From positions 21,060,451-21,124,450 of the forward strand of contig CM052357.1 in NCBI GenBank assembly GCA_028551475.1: 64,000 bases of DNA, written 5' to 3'. Below are positions 22,101 through 34,300 of this stretch, one piece after another. Origin of the DNA: Casuarina equisetifolia. Taxonomy: Eukaryota > Streptophyta > Magnoliopsida > Fagales > Casuarinaceae. Both the position numbers and the translations under genes were made by a program. The number at the start of each line of letters is the position of its first letter. Within the stretch, counting starts at the first letter, position 1. The notes beneath the pieces were generated by a model that was not told where the DNA came from, did no database searches, and saw only the letters and a list, made by a program, of their open reading frames with translations.

Positions 22101-25100
22101 GCAAACTAATGGACTTAGGTAGTGTCCACCACGGGCTTTATTTTTGGACTTCTTTTCCTCGCAATTTTAATATTAAGTCATGTATTCCCTTTAATAAGGG
22201 CACTCTTTGTAATGCCAAACTCATAATAATACTACTGTTCTTTTACATCAATGTTTGTGTCACAGTGCATCCTATCCCCATTCTTCTTGTCCTGTTTGTC
22301 CTCTTGCCAAACAAACCCTTGCACCTTTCCCGTCTAGCGCCTCTTGTGCCTCTCATCCTTTCTCCTTGCTCCATATTGACATCTGGGGTCCTTATCACAC
22401 TCCTCACCGTAATGGTTCCCGTTTCTTCCTTACTATTGTCAATGATTTCTCACGTTGTACTTGGGTTTTCCTTTTACAGTTTAAAACTTTAGTTCTTTCA
22501 CACCTCACTAGTTTCTTTTCCCTCATTCAAACATAATTTCATTTCCCTGTCCAACATGTTCACACCGATAATGCTCGTGACTTCTTTAATCATGAGTGTT
22601 CTGGTTTTTTCTCTACTCGTGGCATCATTCATGAGAGTTCTTGCACTTACACCCCCCAGCAAAATAGGGTTGTTGAGCGTAAGCATCGCCACCTTCTTGA
22701 GGTTGCTCGTGCTCTCAAGTATCAAGCCTCTATTCCTAAGTCCTTTTGGGGTGATTGTGTAGTTACTGCGGCCTATTTGATCAATCGTATGCCTTTTAGG
22801 GTTCTCCACGGCTGGACTCCCTTTGAGTTACGTTTTGGCAAGCGCCTTGACCTCTAGCATCTTCATGTTTTTGGTTGTTTATGCTTTGCCACTACAGTGA
22901 GCCATCGTGACAAATTGGGTCCTCGCGCTGTTCGTTGTGTGTTCATGGGCTACCCTACTCACCAAAAAGGGTATCGTCTCTTTGACCCCTCGCTTAGCCG
23001 GTTCTTTGTCAGCCGAGATGTTGTCTTTCATGAGGATACTTTCCCTTTTACTTCACAGTTGATCTCCTGCACACCGACTACTCCACCGGCCTCCTCTCAC
23101 CTGTTCTTAGCTGAAGAGGACTTACGCTTGGCTGTTACACTTACTCCATTTCCGTCGCCCGTTATTTCTCCAAATTCTCATATAGAGGTCCCTATCCTTG
23201 ACCCAGCCCCTTCAACTTCAGCACCTGATTCTCTTCCCGTCTCTTCTTAGGCTCCACCAGTCTCTCCTACCCATGCACCCCATCCCATTCCCAACCCCTC
23301 TTTGGCTCCCTTAGATCCTTTGCCTATGCCATCTATGGCGCCCTCTTTATCTTCGTCAGCTGCTCCTCTTTCTGATCTCGTTGATGATCCCTTGGCCTTT
23401 GTCCCTTATGAGGCACTTGCTGATCCTCCTCGGCGCTCTAGTCGTGTTTCTCGGCCCCTTATATGGACCAAAGACTATATTTGCTCTGGCGTCCATTCCC
23501 CTGGTACTCGGTATCCAGCTTCCTCCTATGTGAGCTTCTTGCGCCTCTCACCAAAACATTTTTGCTGCATCAGTCGAATTTCTGAAGAGTAGGAACCTTC
23601 TTGTTATTTCGAGGCTGCTATGGATCCTCGTTGGCAAGCTGCCATGAAGGTTGAGATTCACACCCTTACTGAGAATCACACTTGGGATCTTGTTCCTCGC
23701 CCCCATCATCACAAACCCATTGGTTGTAAATGGGTTTATAAGATTAAGTATCTGGCTGATGGGTCTATTGAGCGCTATAAGGCTCATCTTGTGGCTAAAT
23801 GCTTCACTCAAAAGGAAGGTTTTGACTATCATAAAAAATTTTCCCCTGTTGCTAATACGTCACTGTTCGTTCTTTTCTTGCTATTGCAGCTTTTCGAGAT
23901 TGGCCACTCCACCAAATGGACGTCCATAATGCTTTCCTCCATGGTGATTTGGATGAAGAAATCTATATGGACCTTCTACAGGGTTTACGTAGCTAGGGGG
24001 AGTCACATGTATGTCGTCTTCGTAAATCCCTGTATGGACTCAAGCAAGCATCTCGACAGTGGTATGCCAAATTTACTCAAGCATTATTAGCAGCTAGATT
24101 TAAACAATCGCGCCATGATTACGCCCTTTTTACTTGGAGCCAAGGTAAATCATTGATTTATTTGTTAATTTATGTGGATGATATCTTGATTATGGGCAAT
24201 GATGAAATTGTTGTCAAAGAATTCAAGCAATATTTACACTCTACCTTTCACATTAAGGATTTGGGTTCTCTAAAATATTTCCTTGATATTGAGATAGCGC
24301 GCTCAGACAAAGGGATTTGCCTGAGCCAACGCAAGTTTGTTTTGGAAATCATATCAGAGGCAGGACTATTTGGTTGTAAACTGAATGTTATTCCAATTGA
24401 TCAAAATTCAAAATTAACAACAGTTGAATATGATGTTCGGATGTCACCTCTAAGTGAAGATCCTGTACTCAAGGATCCATTTAAGTATAAGTGATTAGTG
24501 GGAAAACTCATTTACCTTACTATGACTAGGCCGAATATTTGTTATGCTGTTTAGATTCTTAGTCAGTTCATTCAGGAGCCAAAACAATCACATATGAATG
24601 CAGCACTGAAGGTTGTCAAGTATTCGAAAGGATGCCCAGGATTGGGCATACTTTTGGCTAAAGACTCTAACTTAAAGATGACGGCCTATTGTGACTAAGA
24701 TTACACTACATGCCCAATGTCAAGAAGATGCATTACAGGTTTTTGTGTTAAATTAGGTAGCTCCACGTTATCATGGAAAACTAAGAAACAATCGACTATT
24801 TCATTATCATCAGCAGAGGTAGAATATCGAACAATGACTAAAACCGTTTGCGAGGTAGTCTGGATACGGGGTTTGCTTCGAGATCTCGAATTACGAATAA
24901 GAGGACCAACTACTTTATTTTGCGACAATGATACTGTACTTAAACTTGCAGCGAATCCAATGGTACATGAGAGAACGAAGCATATAGAAGTTGATTGTCA
25001 TTTTACAAGACACAAGATTAAAGAAGGTATAATCAAGACTAAAGGGATAAAAACTTCAGAATAGCCTGCAAATATTTTCACCAAATGCTTATGTCAGAAG

Positions 25101-25839
25101 CAACACACATATCTGCTAAACAAACTTGGCACCTTGGACATATACAAGCCGCCAGCTTGAGGAGGAGTGTTGGAGATACGTGTTTAATATGGTTATTACC
25201 ATATCTATTTCTTTCCATGTAACGTGGGTATCTTTGTATTTTAGGAAATATGTTTATAGTCATATTCTGTAATATTTCTTTCTATTATAGATGTATAAAA
25301 ACTACATTATAAATAGGCCTACCATGTTCTAGGTCTAGGTATAGAAATACAAAATTCCTTTCCCAATTCTTTGTGTTTTCTTCTAGTTTACTGTTTTCCG
25401 TCAAAAAGTAATTAACTTTTGTAGTTTTTTGGCTTCTGCTGCTTCCAGACTATATTGAGTGGCATTTCAATGGGAATTTGTAGGGCAATAAGGTTAAGCC
25501 CCTCTTGGTATGTTGCTCTAAAGAAACTGTCATTTTTTGGTGCGAAGGAAGTGAGTAAAGCTTTATTTCTAGTGATTTGTTCAATGTCAGATCCACGTCT
25601 CTGTAAACTCTTATTCTGGCGATGCATTGGGCAACTGGGACTTTATTTATCAAACTTGAAGTTTGTAGCTTAGAATTTTTTGTCCTTCAGAAGTCGTATT
25701 CATAGAACTTGGGGGAAAGAGAGAGAGAGAGAGAGAGCTAGTCTTAAGTATTTATCAATTGTCATCTCATACTGGCATCTGATGTTGTGCAATTGGGGTA
25801 CCAAAGCTAGGAATGGTGGAGAGTGTATATGATGAAAAG
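19117..25839 (+). pseudogene. PROSC/YggS-like PLP homeostasis protein, exons 1-3, block 1 (degenerate)
   Basis: Exon 1 (19117-19341) reads [15 protein letters not shown], then the family motif [19 protein letters not shown] and CFAENHV, but holds an in-frame stop where block 2 and 3 read Gln (VQEL). Exon 2 (about 25442-25507) corresponds to IEWHF.GNL.GNKVKPLL, has another stop, and its acceptor AG has become TG. Exon 3 (25793-25839, GVPKLGM.ESV.DEK) also lost its acceptor AG. Copia-1 sits in intron 1. Working members are PLP-binding proteins, with the binding Lys in VSKTKP, that keep free pyridoxal phosphate in check. This copy is dead. Confidence 0.9.
19530..25403 (+). mobile_element. Ty1/copia retrotransposon 'copia-1' (broken fossil) in PROSC intron 1, block 1
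   Basis: A 5.87-kb element with LTRs at 19530-19764 and 25168-25403, target duplication AAAAG (19525-19529, 25404-25408), primer site TGGCATCAGAGC (19765-19776) and a purine tract before the 3' LTR. Domain order is copia type: gag about 20.4-21.5 kb, protease and zinc-knuckle region about 21.5-21.9, integrase about 22.3-22.9, reverse transcriptase about 23.6-24.3 (includes YVDDIL), RNase H about 24.7-25.1. The coding region is broken in many places. The two LTRs differ at about 13 of 235 positions by eye, so it is moderately old. It lies in the same direction as the host gene fragment. Confidence 0.93.
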
Positions 25840-27170
25840 GTGACAACTTTCTCCGATTCCCACTTAGTAATTTTTTGCTAAAAGTTTTCTACACTCGGTG
25901 TACAAAAACCTAAGTTAAAAATCGGTTGCTGAGTTACACTGTTTAAGCCTACACAATATTATTATTTTCAATAGGATGAAGAACCACCAAATGAAATGAA
26001 AAGGAAAAGAATTTCGGTATGTTTGAAGTTGGATGGTTTCAATTTGTTTTCTACACTTAGTGTGTGCTTTTCAGACTGCAAACAGCTTACCAAAGTTTAT
26101 AGCATACTACATCACAAACAAAGAGCAACTTCTAAGGCTGAGTAGTTCTAACACCAAATATGTTAAGTATTGCCTACAAAGTGATTCTTGTCACTTTGGT
26201 GTTAGAAAGTCTATTTTTAATTAAGATTTCACTACAAAACAAGGTATTTCTATTATCTAAAGATGATTCTTAAGTAAGATTACATAATACAAGGTTCCTT
26301 TTATATAATTTTTAATATACCTCTTTGTTTTGTGTGTGGGACAATATTTTCTTCAGAAATCTTTAGTTATATGTGAAAAATCATTCTAACCTAAAAACTA
26401 ACACATAAACATAAAATCTTTCTTCTATTTATAAAAGATTAAAATAAATTTTAAATAATATAAGTTTTTGTTAAACTGTTTTCAACACCATGGGATGGTT
26501 TTATGATTCAACCTTCTTTAATTACTGCACCCATGTAGAATTTTACTGCAGAAGCAATTATAGTATGAAAACAAATGGGGTGAGGGGATTAATTTATAAT
26601 ATAGATATGTTGCCCGCAAAAGCATTGACGAGTTTGAAGTCTAGACATGACCTCTTAAGACTCTCCATGCCACATGGAAGCACGTTCTCATGGAAACCTA
26701 CTGTAGGCTATATATGTTTCATTATTTGCAGGAGTGGGGGATAGGACCATGGCCAATTGTACATCACAAAGACATTATAACTTACATGATTTACAGTTTT
26801 ATATCCGACTGACCGTCCTAAAACTACAAAAGGAAAATGAGACTCTACTATCATGAATTAAGATGATAAGCGTACATGCATCTTTTCAGAAACCTTACAA
26901 CTTATATTGCAAAAACTCACTCACGATCAATAATTCTGATGAACAAGTACTGAACAAGTCTTCACGTACGTAAAGGAATTGGAAGGATAACAAACAACGG
27001 GAGAAGCCCATCAAACGTGATGGCTTAACTTTATTACATACTCACAGCAATAACAAATACACATACATACTCACAGCAATAACAAATACATATACTGCCA
27101 TTGAACCACGTTCTACTATAGCTAGTTTGGCAGCTAATCGATCCTGATTGCTCTGGGTTTTGTTTCTTAT
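25840..27170. other. Block 1/block 2 junction and A3 3' region
   Basis: Right after PROSC exon 3 about 230 bp are unique in the window. Then at about 26079-26125 there is a short piece of type B downstream flank (matching about 7775-7815), joined to the type A downstream flank. This scrap shows that block 2, like block 1, was once preceded by a type B 3' end. Nearer the gene lie the A3 3' UTR repeats and an AATAAA on the minus strand. No gene is seen. Confidence 0.5.
27037..27094. repeat. Two copies of a 29-bp repeat in the A3 3' UTR
   Basis: Tandem units starting catactcacagcaataaca lie between the A3 stop and its polyadenylation signal. A1 and A2 have one unit and A4 has three. Confidence 0.85.
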
Positions 27171-27629
27171 TTAGGCATAGCTGCACATCCCATACGCACA
27201 TGAACTCCCTTTCTTGCACTTGTTACCGCAGCTTCCACAATGTTTTATGTTGGTCCTGGGGTTCACACACTTACCCTCGCAGCAAATCTTTGTGTAATTA
27301 CATTTCTTCCCACACCTCCCACAGTTGAGTCTGTCTGTCTCCAAATTAACACATCTCTTGTTGCAGCAATTCCGTCGCTGGCTGCCCTTGACACGGCAGA
27401 TCTTAGGGTACTTGTCACACGTCATGAAGGCCCTGTACTTCTGAGTAAGGAAGCGGCTTGTCCTTCGGAGAGAAGTTGCTTCTTGGGTTTCATGGAGTGG
27501 AAGATCAGAAGTTTCACCAGTAGTTTCATCGTCCTCGTGGTGGAATCCTTCTTCAGATGGTATGGCTGAAAGAGTAATGGCCAAAGTCATGAGAATAGCC
27601 AGCACAAGGAATGTCTTTGGGGACTTCAT
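27171..27629 (-). CDS. STIG1-like cysteine-rich secreted peptide, type A copy 3
   Basis: 152 aa with a signal peptide (MKSPKTFLVLAILMTLAITL), an acidic linker and a 16-Cys STIG1 domain ending GMCSYA. It differs from A4 at four residues only. One of these is the otherwise invariant SLRG, which is SLRR here. TATATAAA lies 69 bp upstream (27698-27705). The start is the Met common to all type A copies. A very recent paralogue of A4, expected to be secreted to the apoplast. Partner and function unknown. Confidence 0.92.
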   Translation of the reverse strand: MKSPKTFLVLAILMTLAITLSAIPSEEGFHHEDDETTGETSDLPLHETQEATSLRRTSRFLTQKYRAFMTCDKYPKICRVKGSQRRNCCNKRCVNLETDRLNCGRCGKKCNYTKICCEGKCVNPRTNIKHCGSCGNKCKKGSSCAYGMCSYA

Positions 27630-27697
27630 GTCTTCCGTAAGAAGGATAGATAGAATCTGAATGTGTTGGATGGAAAGACTCGAGGGACGTAGAGTTA

Positions 27698-27705
27698 TTT
27701 ATATA
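27698..27705 (-). promoter_or_regulatory. TATA box of STIG1 A3
   Basis: TATATAAA on the minus strand, 69 bp before the start codon. Confidence 0.7.
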
Positions 27706-28154
27706 GCAAAGTAGAGGCGAACGTGTTCGGTTGAAAAAAGAATAAATCCTTGTATTCTAATACCGTTTATTCTGAAGTGGGAGGGTCTAATTCAGCAGCC
27801 ACGTACAAGTAAACGAAAGTTAGGCTTCGAAAGAAGTATTAGACTCAAATTCGGTGCAACGTAGAAGCAATCAGATGAGAAAATAGCTCGGTGGGTGAGG
27901 CTCTTCTCCTTGCCTAACAATGTCGACAGGCTTAAGTAACCTTAATTGGTAAATGCCTCTTAAGATACATGTGGGCTTAAGCAAGATTCAACACAGATTT
28001 AGAACTGGGATCTGAAGGATAGGAAAGATTTTGTCTTATTTTAGAATCCATTATCATCGCCTAGTGTGGCTTCAGTCGAGCATCTGTATTCATCTCAAGG
28101 GAAAGACGCTCGTACTTAGTCAAATCTCACTCTCGTTATATGATAGGTACCTAC

Positions 28155-28600
28155 CAACAACTCGGCATCTCAATTTTTTTCAAGGACAAGCCAAAAGGCC
28201 ACCTGGAATTGGTCATTCCTACAGAATGTCAGGCTTGAACTGCAACACTGCTCTTGCACTGGCCAGTTCAATCTTTCATTTTCTCGTTCAAATGCCAGGA
28301 GAGAAGCCAGCTGGTTTCTCTTCTTCCAGGTGGACATATCAGTTACACAAGCACCTCCAGGCGAATAATTCGGCGTCTCAGTTTTTTTTTTTCAAGGACA
28401 AACCAGAGGGCTTGAGTAGATTATGCTCCTGGAATTGGTCAGTCGTCGAGAATATCAGGCTTGAACTGCAACTCTAGTCTTGCCCTGGCCAGTTCAATCT
28501 TTCATTTTGTCGTTCAAATGCCACGAGAGAAGCCACCTGGTTTATCTTCTTCGGGAAATATCAGTTACACAAGCACTTCCGAAGAGTTCGTACCTATTAG
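28155..28600. repeat. Tandem pair of about 225-bp repeats upstream of A3
   Basis: Counterpart of 10338-10790: two diverged copies with ggccagttcaatctttcatt in each. The first copy is about 20 bp shorter than in block 1 (a gap around ccaaaaggccacctgg). Confidence 0.7.
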
Positions 28601-28699
28601 ATTTACTTCCAAAGTATTATTTTCTATTGCATTAAAATATTTAAAGGCCAAATCCAAAAGCTTGCTTAAGAATTAAAGGATCTTTTTTAATTTGTACTC

Positions 28700-29035
28700 G
28701 ATCTTAAGGATCTCAGCCCAAGTCCACTACTACTCAGGAGGCTTCATTGAGAAAAATAATTATCCAAACTTTTAAAGCACATTACAAATACTCTCCTCCT
28801 TAACATGGAATTCTATTTTTTAATATTATACTATAATCTAAGCTCAATCTTCAATATTCCCCATATGTCAAGCTCAATCTCATTGAACTTAGTCTAATAT
28901 AAAAGTCACAAGTCCAACATTCCTAATAAGGCCTCATTGAGGAGAGCAAGCATCTAAGCTTATGTGGCACATTACAAGTGTTCTCCTTTTTGATGTGAGA
29001 CTCAATTGTCCAATATTCCTCCAATCTAAGCTTGG
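28700..29035 (-). repeat. Two degenerate direct repeats (possible old TRIM), block 2
   Basis: Same paired structure as 10890-11225 and inherited with the block. Class uncertain. Confidence 0.35.
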
Positions 29036-30440
29036 TCTTTTGCCATCAGGACTTATTTATTTGTAGGATTGGGTTGAAATATATGAAAGATAGATAGACT
29101 TTTCAACTTGAAAGAAAAAAGAACTCAGTTTTTACATTCATATACCTACGACATTGCTATGGTGATCGTCTCTTGAAGGGCAATTTGGACTTCTTGGAAT
29201 ATCTCTCCTTTCTCTTTATTCCATCTTCATTCTAAAGCAAGCATTGTTAATGTATTGATGAATTACACGCAGAATACAATGAATAATACAACACTCCGTA
29301 AAGTCCATCTAAATTTGATGATTTCTTGGTGAGAGAATGTAAAGAGTGTAGGTATCAGAGCAATATATATATATATTGGTCATCCCTAAAAAACTTTTAA
29401 AAACATATCAAAAGGTTGTTTATATGAAAGTTGTTAACAAATAAATGTCTTTTGAGTACAAGTTAAGAGTCAACACTATTTGATTTTGTTAATAGTATGG
29501 ATTGTTCCATATTATCAAGACATACGCTTAAAGAGTTGTTTAAATTAAAGAAGTTTTTTTTATTCCTAAACTAGATTTTGAGTTGGGTTTAAGGTCTTTT
29601 AATGGCTAATATTCATTCATTATGGTGAGAGAATGTATTATCAATATAGATTGTGTTGTATTGTCAAGACATACACCTTAAGAGTTGTTTAAATTAAAGA
29701 AGTTCCCTCTTATTATTGAGTTAGCTTTCGAACTAAGCTAAAAACCTTCTAGTCTTAATATCTTAGTTTCTTAATAGCTTTGTTGTTGTTTTCAATTAGG
29801 TACTCAAAATACTTTAAAGTCATTATTTGCAAGATGATTTCATCCTGTAATTTTTTTTGTTAACACTTTTGTACTTAAAGTGTTATTATTAACATTTAGT
29901 AAGTTAAATAGAGGAGTTACAAAATCCACATACTATTACCTTGGTAGAAAATTTAGTAATAAATTTGTTAAATATATTCTTTCAGTTTTTTTTTGTTTGA
30001 ATGATTAAGATCAACTACAATTTGTATTTGAGGTTTTAAATTATGGAAAATTTTAATTTTTCATAGAAGGGTAATGTTATGCCTTCAATTCTCAAGGCTA
30101 GTTTTCTCAATTCATGAAAATATTACTTTGTAATTGGTTATCGATTTGAGGAGAAATCAAATAAACTACCATCAATAGTTCACACGATTCTTATTGTTCA
30201 TTAAAGAGGATTTCAGACCCTATTACATCAGAATCATTACAAACAACTTACCGAAGTTTATAACTTACTACATCACAAACAGAATCAGCAACTTCATACT
30301 TTGTATAGTAGTATATGTACACAAGAGCCCCATAATAAAGGAGTGACAGCTTCCTTTATTTGCTAACAAAACCATAGTTCCTGCTTCCTGTGTATATCAC
30401 CAGAACACTTTGCTAGTTGCTACAAGTAGAACACACCAGT
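29036..30440. other. Spacer with lost type C gene and type B 3' flank, block 2
   Basis: Up to 29328 the sequence follows the C1 3' flank of block 1 (ending gatgatttcttg). Exactly where C1 would continue into its 3' UTR the match stops, and the sequence changes to DNA leading into the type B downstream flank (matching block 0 from about 29.6 kb on). No trace of the C coding region is seen. Confidence 0.6.
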
Positions 30441-30845
30441 CTAAGCATAGTTGCATAACCCGTGCTCACAAGAGCCCCCATTACTGCACCTCTTGTTGCA
30501 CCGGCCGCAGTGTCTCTCATCGCTGGATGAGTTCACGCACGCCCCATGGCAACACAATTCGTAATAGCCGCACTTCTTCCCGCACGTCCCACAGTTTAGT
30601 TTGTCTGTCATCAGATTAACGCATTGCTTGTTGCAGCAGTTGGGCCCCGGGCTGCCTTTGGCACGACAAAGTTTGGGGTTCACATCGCACATCTTCACAA
30701 CTTGGACTCGTTCAGCAAGGAATCGGCCATTACCTTTCTTTATGTTGACACGTGATTCATAGAGGGTTGGCAGTGCTGAAAGAGAAATGGCTACACTCAT
30801 CGAGATAAAAAAGACGAAGAGGATTTTTGATGACTTCATTGACAT
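30441..30845 (-). CDS. STIG1-like cysteine-rich secreted peptide, type B copy 3
   Basis: 134 aa, the shortest type in the cluster, with no acidic linker. Signal peptide MSMKSSKILFVFFISMSVAI, then NGRFLAERVQVVKMC and a complete 16-Cys STIG1 domain (NCCNKQCVN, NCGTCGKKC, LCCHGACVN, RHCGRCNKRC, GLCNYA). The start is the first of two Mets; the second is two codons on. It is the only type B copy with all 16 Cys. Its promoter is cut about 495 bp upstream of the ATG by copia-3, whose 3' LTR faces the gene in the same direction. Confidence 0.92.
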   Translation of the reverse strand: MSMKSSKILFVFFISMSVAISLSALPTLYESRVNIKKGNGRFLAERVQVVKMCDVNPKLCRAKGSPGPNCCNKQCVNLMTDKLNCGTCGKKCGYYELCCHGACVNSSSDERHCGRCNKRCSNGGSCEHGLCNYA

Positions 30846-31339
30846 TGCCTGTAAGAGTATCTGTGGAGAAAGAGAGGGAGGGTTGATCGGAATGTAAAAT
30901 GCAGATGGGGAAGAAGAAAGGATGCCAAGTTACTTATAGAGGGGCTCTGCATAGGTTAGCTTGGACTAGTCTCTATCACGGGTTTCTGGGATTCAAGCAA
31001 ATGGAAGTTCGGCTTCCAACTTGATATAAAAGTCCAAACGGAAGATAGAATTTATGTTCCGACCAAATTTATGGTACATAAATTTCCACAAATTGGGGAT
31101 TCTTTGTTTACATGCATTATCTTTTAACATATCTATCAACATTCACAAGATAAAATCTAAAGATTATGTTATATCATCAAAATAGGATGATATTATGGTT
31201 ATACCAAAATGTCTCTCTCTTTTACCAGCCCAATTTAAAGAAGAAAATGAGCATAAGGAGGAAGTTAAATAGTTTTTTAATTTATTATTTGGAAATCATA
31301 AGATTGTAAAAGAAGAACAGAGAAAAGAAGTGCATAGCC

Positions 31340-34300
31340 AGAAGAAATTTAACAAAGGGAAGGTGGTACGATGAAATGGTAGGCAACTTCATGTAGATTT
31401 CTATATTCCACTTCTTCAGACGATAATATTACAAAAGGACAACCTTCTATTTATAGAGGATGATACTATTTCATCCTACTGTTGCTGCATTCTTTAGTAC
31501 AAAACATACAAATACATATTGACTACTGGATGGTGTCTAGACTTGTCTTCCACGGCAGTGTCCTTCCTAGTAATTGTCTTTAGACTCCTCTTCGTCAGCA
31601 GTGAGGTAGGTTTCTTCCTCTACAAGGCATAGCAGTCGGTTTCCATCTTCTCTTATTTTGAGTTGACTTAGTTTGTTGTTCTCTCCTTTTAAGCTTGAGT
31701 CACTTGCACCTTCATTTATCACATAGTTGGTAGGCTTTGTGCTGATGGGCTTGCTTGGTACTTCAGGCTCCATATATGTTGGTTCACAGTAGGGAACATT
31801 CAGATCAAAGTCTCGTACGTATTGGGCTTTCTGCACTTAACTGTTGTTGAGTTTGTCATGTGGGAATAGCATATAAAATGCCTGCTCAGTTTCTGTTGCG
31901 CTAAGCAGGGGCTCAACTTCCTCTTGGACCTCTCCTGTGTTGGGTCTGTTGTTTCCTTCTACTGCACTGCTTAAGGATGGTCCATGGACCCTGTGACCCC
32001 TTGTGACTGCATTGCTGACATTCCCCCTCAAACTTGGCTGCCTTAAGCTAAGTTTGTTCCGCATGTTCATGAAGGGTGCTGTCCGAAGGGCTTTGTCAAG
32101 ATATTAGCTACTTGTTGTTCGGTTGATATGTATTCAGTGACAATTGTACCTTGTGCAACCTTTTCTCGCACAAAATGATAGTCCACTTCCAGGTGTTTAG
32201 ACCAGTGATGAAAAACAGGTTTTGTAGTTAAGTAAAGAGCACTTAGATTATCACAAAGCATTCTTAACGGAAATAAATGTGAGACTCCAAGATGTCTCAG
32301 GAGGTGTAGAATCCAGGCTACTTTTGTTGTTCCTGCAGCAAGGGCTCTGTATTCGAATTCAGAAGAAGAACGTGATACAGACCTTTGCTTTTTAGAAGAC
32401 CAAGAAACTAGATTATTTCCAATAAAGAAACAATACCCGGTTGTTGATCTCTTGGTGTCTAGACCACTTGCCCAATCTGCATCCTGTACCCTATAAGTCT
32501 TAAAGGACTATCCTTTTTTATATGAAGGCCGACTCCTATTGTCCCATGTAGATATCTTAGAACTCTTTTGAGTTCAAAGAAATCTTATATTGTTGGTTGA
32601 GACATTTTCTGACTTAGTTTATTTACTACAAATGCTAAGTCAGGTCTAGTTAACAAGAGATATTGCAAGGCTCCAATCAAGCTTTTGTAAAGTGAGGGCT
32701 GTGCAAACGGGTTATGTCCGTTTTCTACCTGAGTTACCTTTGTTGCCATAGGAGTAGGGAATGGGCGGCAGTGCTGCATCTCAGCTCTGTGCAGGATATC
32801 TACTGCATATTATTCTTGTGACAGTAGTATATCGGTTGCATCATGAGTTACTTGGACTCCCAGGAAGAAGTGTAACTATCCCAGATCTTTCACTAGAAAC
32901 TTTGAGGCAAGTTTTACAGCAAAGATATTAATAAAGGTTAGGTTGTTTCCTGTCAAAATTAGATCAGCTACATAGGCTAACAGCCATATGACAATCCCAT
33001 GGTGATCTTAGACAAATAAAGAAGGGTCAAAGGGAGAGCATGCAAACCCATTTTCCAGCATAAACTCAGCTAGCTGATTAAACCAAGCCCTTGGGGCTTG
33101 TTTTAATCCGTAGATGGCCTTTTTCAAAGAGCACACAAAGTCCAAATGTCTTACATTAGTGAATCATGGAGGTTGTTCCATGTATACGGTTTCAAATAGC
33201 TTACCGTGGAGAAATGCATTATTTACGTCGTATTGTCTCAGCTCCCAGCCTTGAGTTACAGCCAAGGTAAGGATGATCCTTATTGTTGTAGGCCTTACAA
33301 CGGGGTTGTATGTTTCTAGATAATCGATCTCAGGTTCCTGATGGAACCCTTTTTCCACCAGACATGCTTTCAAACGGTCTAGAGTGCCATCAAGACTCAA
33401 CTTGGGTTTAAAAACCCATTTGCATCCCACCACGTTCATGGTAGGTCTGCATGGGACTAAGGTCCACATATTGTTCTTGAGTAAGGTTGTTATTTCTCTC
33501 TTCATGGCTTCTTTCCAACCATTATGTTCAAGAGCTCATTGAATGGAGGTTGGAATTGGAGGTATGATATTCGCTGATAGAGCATAACGTGGGTTAAGCC
33601 TTCTTATACCAGCCATGCTACGTGTAGTCATGGGATGTGTTCTGGTTGTTGATGGACTAGATTGAGTGGGGTTTTCATGGCTTGGTATTAAGGTTTCGGC
33701 TACTGGACTAGGTAAGTGAAAAGAAGGCCGATTGGGTGGAGAATGGAAAAGGGATGGTGATGAGTGGTTTAAGGGTTTGTGTGAGCTCTTCCTTATATTA
33801 TGGTCTGGAGTGGAGGTTGACGTCACTGGACTATCATTGTTTCCCCATGAATTTCTCAAGTTTTGAAATTTTGGTTATGGTGAGCCTTGATTTTTGCTAT
33901 TTTTAGGGAGAGGTTGTTGGCAGTTTTCAGTACGGTGTGGAGGACTTCTCGAGATATTTCTATTCTCTTCTTGTGTCCTTGAGTTATTCATTAAAGAATG
34001 GTTGGTTGTACCATGATTTTCTTCACGTGGGGTGAGACTTGAGAGTGTACCTCTTCTTTGTATTTCTAGATTTTTATTGTCACCAGATCTCATTTGTTAC
34101 ATATCTAGGTTCTTGCCTTCACCTCTTATTTCAAACTCTCTAGAGGAAGTGTCTGACCCGTGTAGCAGCTCTTCACTTACTTGTTGGACTATCGGACTGT
34201 GAAAGTCTTCTTCTTTGGTCCTTGGGCCTTGTGCAAAGGGAAATACCTATTCATCAAATATTACATATCTCGAGACAAAGACCTTGTTAATTGGAATATG

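Noticed and set aside
27240-27569. Long plus-strand open frames opposite every STIG1 gene (also at 9423, 50108, 11800, 39357, 59250, 15483)
   Set aside because: They mirror the Cys-rich coding strand, whose codons give few stops on the other strand. They contain no domain, and their ends shift between copies.
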